A stretch of DNA of 14,131 nucleotides, taken from contig PFIF01000276.1 in the NCBI GenBank assembly GCA_002782605.1, positions 575 to 14,705 on the forward strand, written 5' to 3'. The first letter of the stretch is position 1. The number at the start of each line of letters is the position of its first letter. Positions 14,073 through 14,131 of this stretch are shown here, piece by piece. This DNA is from Deltaproteobacteria bacterium CG_4_8_14_3_um_filter_43_13 (lineage in GTDB: Bacteria > Desulfobacterota > UBA8473). The translations under genes and the position numbers were made by a program. A model generated the notes under the pieces. That model had not been told where the DNA came from. It did not search any database and was given only the letters and a program-made list of their open reading frames with translations.

Positions 14073-14131
14073 ATGGAAATTTATGCTTCTATCCTTAGCA
14101 AACTACTTAAGCAACTAGTGGAATGTCCCTT
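14073..14131 (+). CDS. Possible start of an unidentified rightward ORF (3' truncated by window)
   Basis: ATG at 14073 opens MEIYASILSKLLKQLVECP, an amphipathic helix-like start, with no stop before the window ends. The only purine-rich tract, AAGGGG at 14049-14054, is 18 bases away, too far for a normal ribosome binding site, and the frame is also open upstream. Nineteen codons are too few to identify it. Confidence 0.25.
   Translation, partial: MEIYASILSKLLKQLVECP

Noticed and set aside
1..14131. tRNA or rRNA genes
   Set aside because: No cloverleaf with a TTCGA-type T-loop and no rRNA-like conserved segment was found on either strand by eye.

Overview
The window comes from a Gram-negative, lipopolysaccharide-making bacterium. 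The order acyltransferase / waaA / lpxK / waaF-like / gmhB / waaC is typical of deltaproteobacterial (Desulfobacterota) or Nitrospirota-like genomes. AT-leaning composition and frequent AGA/AGG and ATA codons would fit such a lineage or a related uncultured one. This placement is an inference; no rRNA or marker beyond smc is present to settle it.

Region 1 (1-5636, + strand) is an LPS inner-core and lipid A operon. It starts inside a DUF374-type acyltransferase and continues with Kdo transferase (waaA), lipid A 4'-kinase (lpxK), a GT9 heptosyltransferase of the WaaF type, heptose bisphosphate phosphatase (gmhB) and a GT9 heptosyltransferase of the WaaC type. Together these finish lipid A, add Kdo, and make and attach the inner-core heptoses. 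Two oddities stand out: a perfect 12-bp-arm palindrome sits in frame inside waaA, and the waaF-like gene has no ATG, GTG or TTG codon anywhere its real N-terminus could begin.

Region 2 (5637-8525, - strand) is an accessory block. It holds a C-terminal remnant of a Lys/Gly-tailed protein, a pair of 19-bp direct repeats, and a restriction-modification-like cluster transcribed leftward: PD-(D/E)XK-type nuclease, small DpnD-like protein, B3-like/HNH endonuclease, then a beta-order amino-methyltransferase. The nuclease and the methyltransferase both show reading-frame damage at the N-terminus, while the HNH gene looks intact.

Region 3 (8526-13600, - strand) is a complete smc condensin gene preceded by a second amino-methyltransferase (motif I before motif IV). 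That gene has an in-frame TGA separating a plausible, conserved-looking N-terminal extension from the rest. The smc gene is therefore flanked on both sides by DNA-methyltransferase or nuclease genes, all on the same strand.

Region 4 (13601-14131) is mostly non-coding. It carries a good sigma70-like promoter driving the methyltransferase/smc unit leftward, a bulged stem-loop in its leader, two related operator-like AT-rich sites, a rightward promoter candidate, a 16-bp hairpin plus further stem-loops, and possibly the start of a rightward ORF that runs off the window.

The main theme of the accessory part is a restriction-modification locus that appears to be decaying or switched off by N-terminal lesions, wrapped around an essential chromosome-segregation gene. 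Sequencing error is the competing explanation for each lesion.
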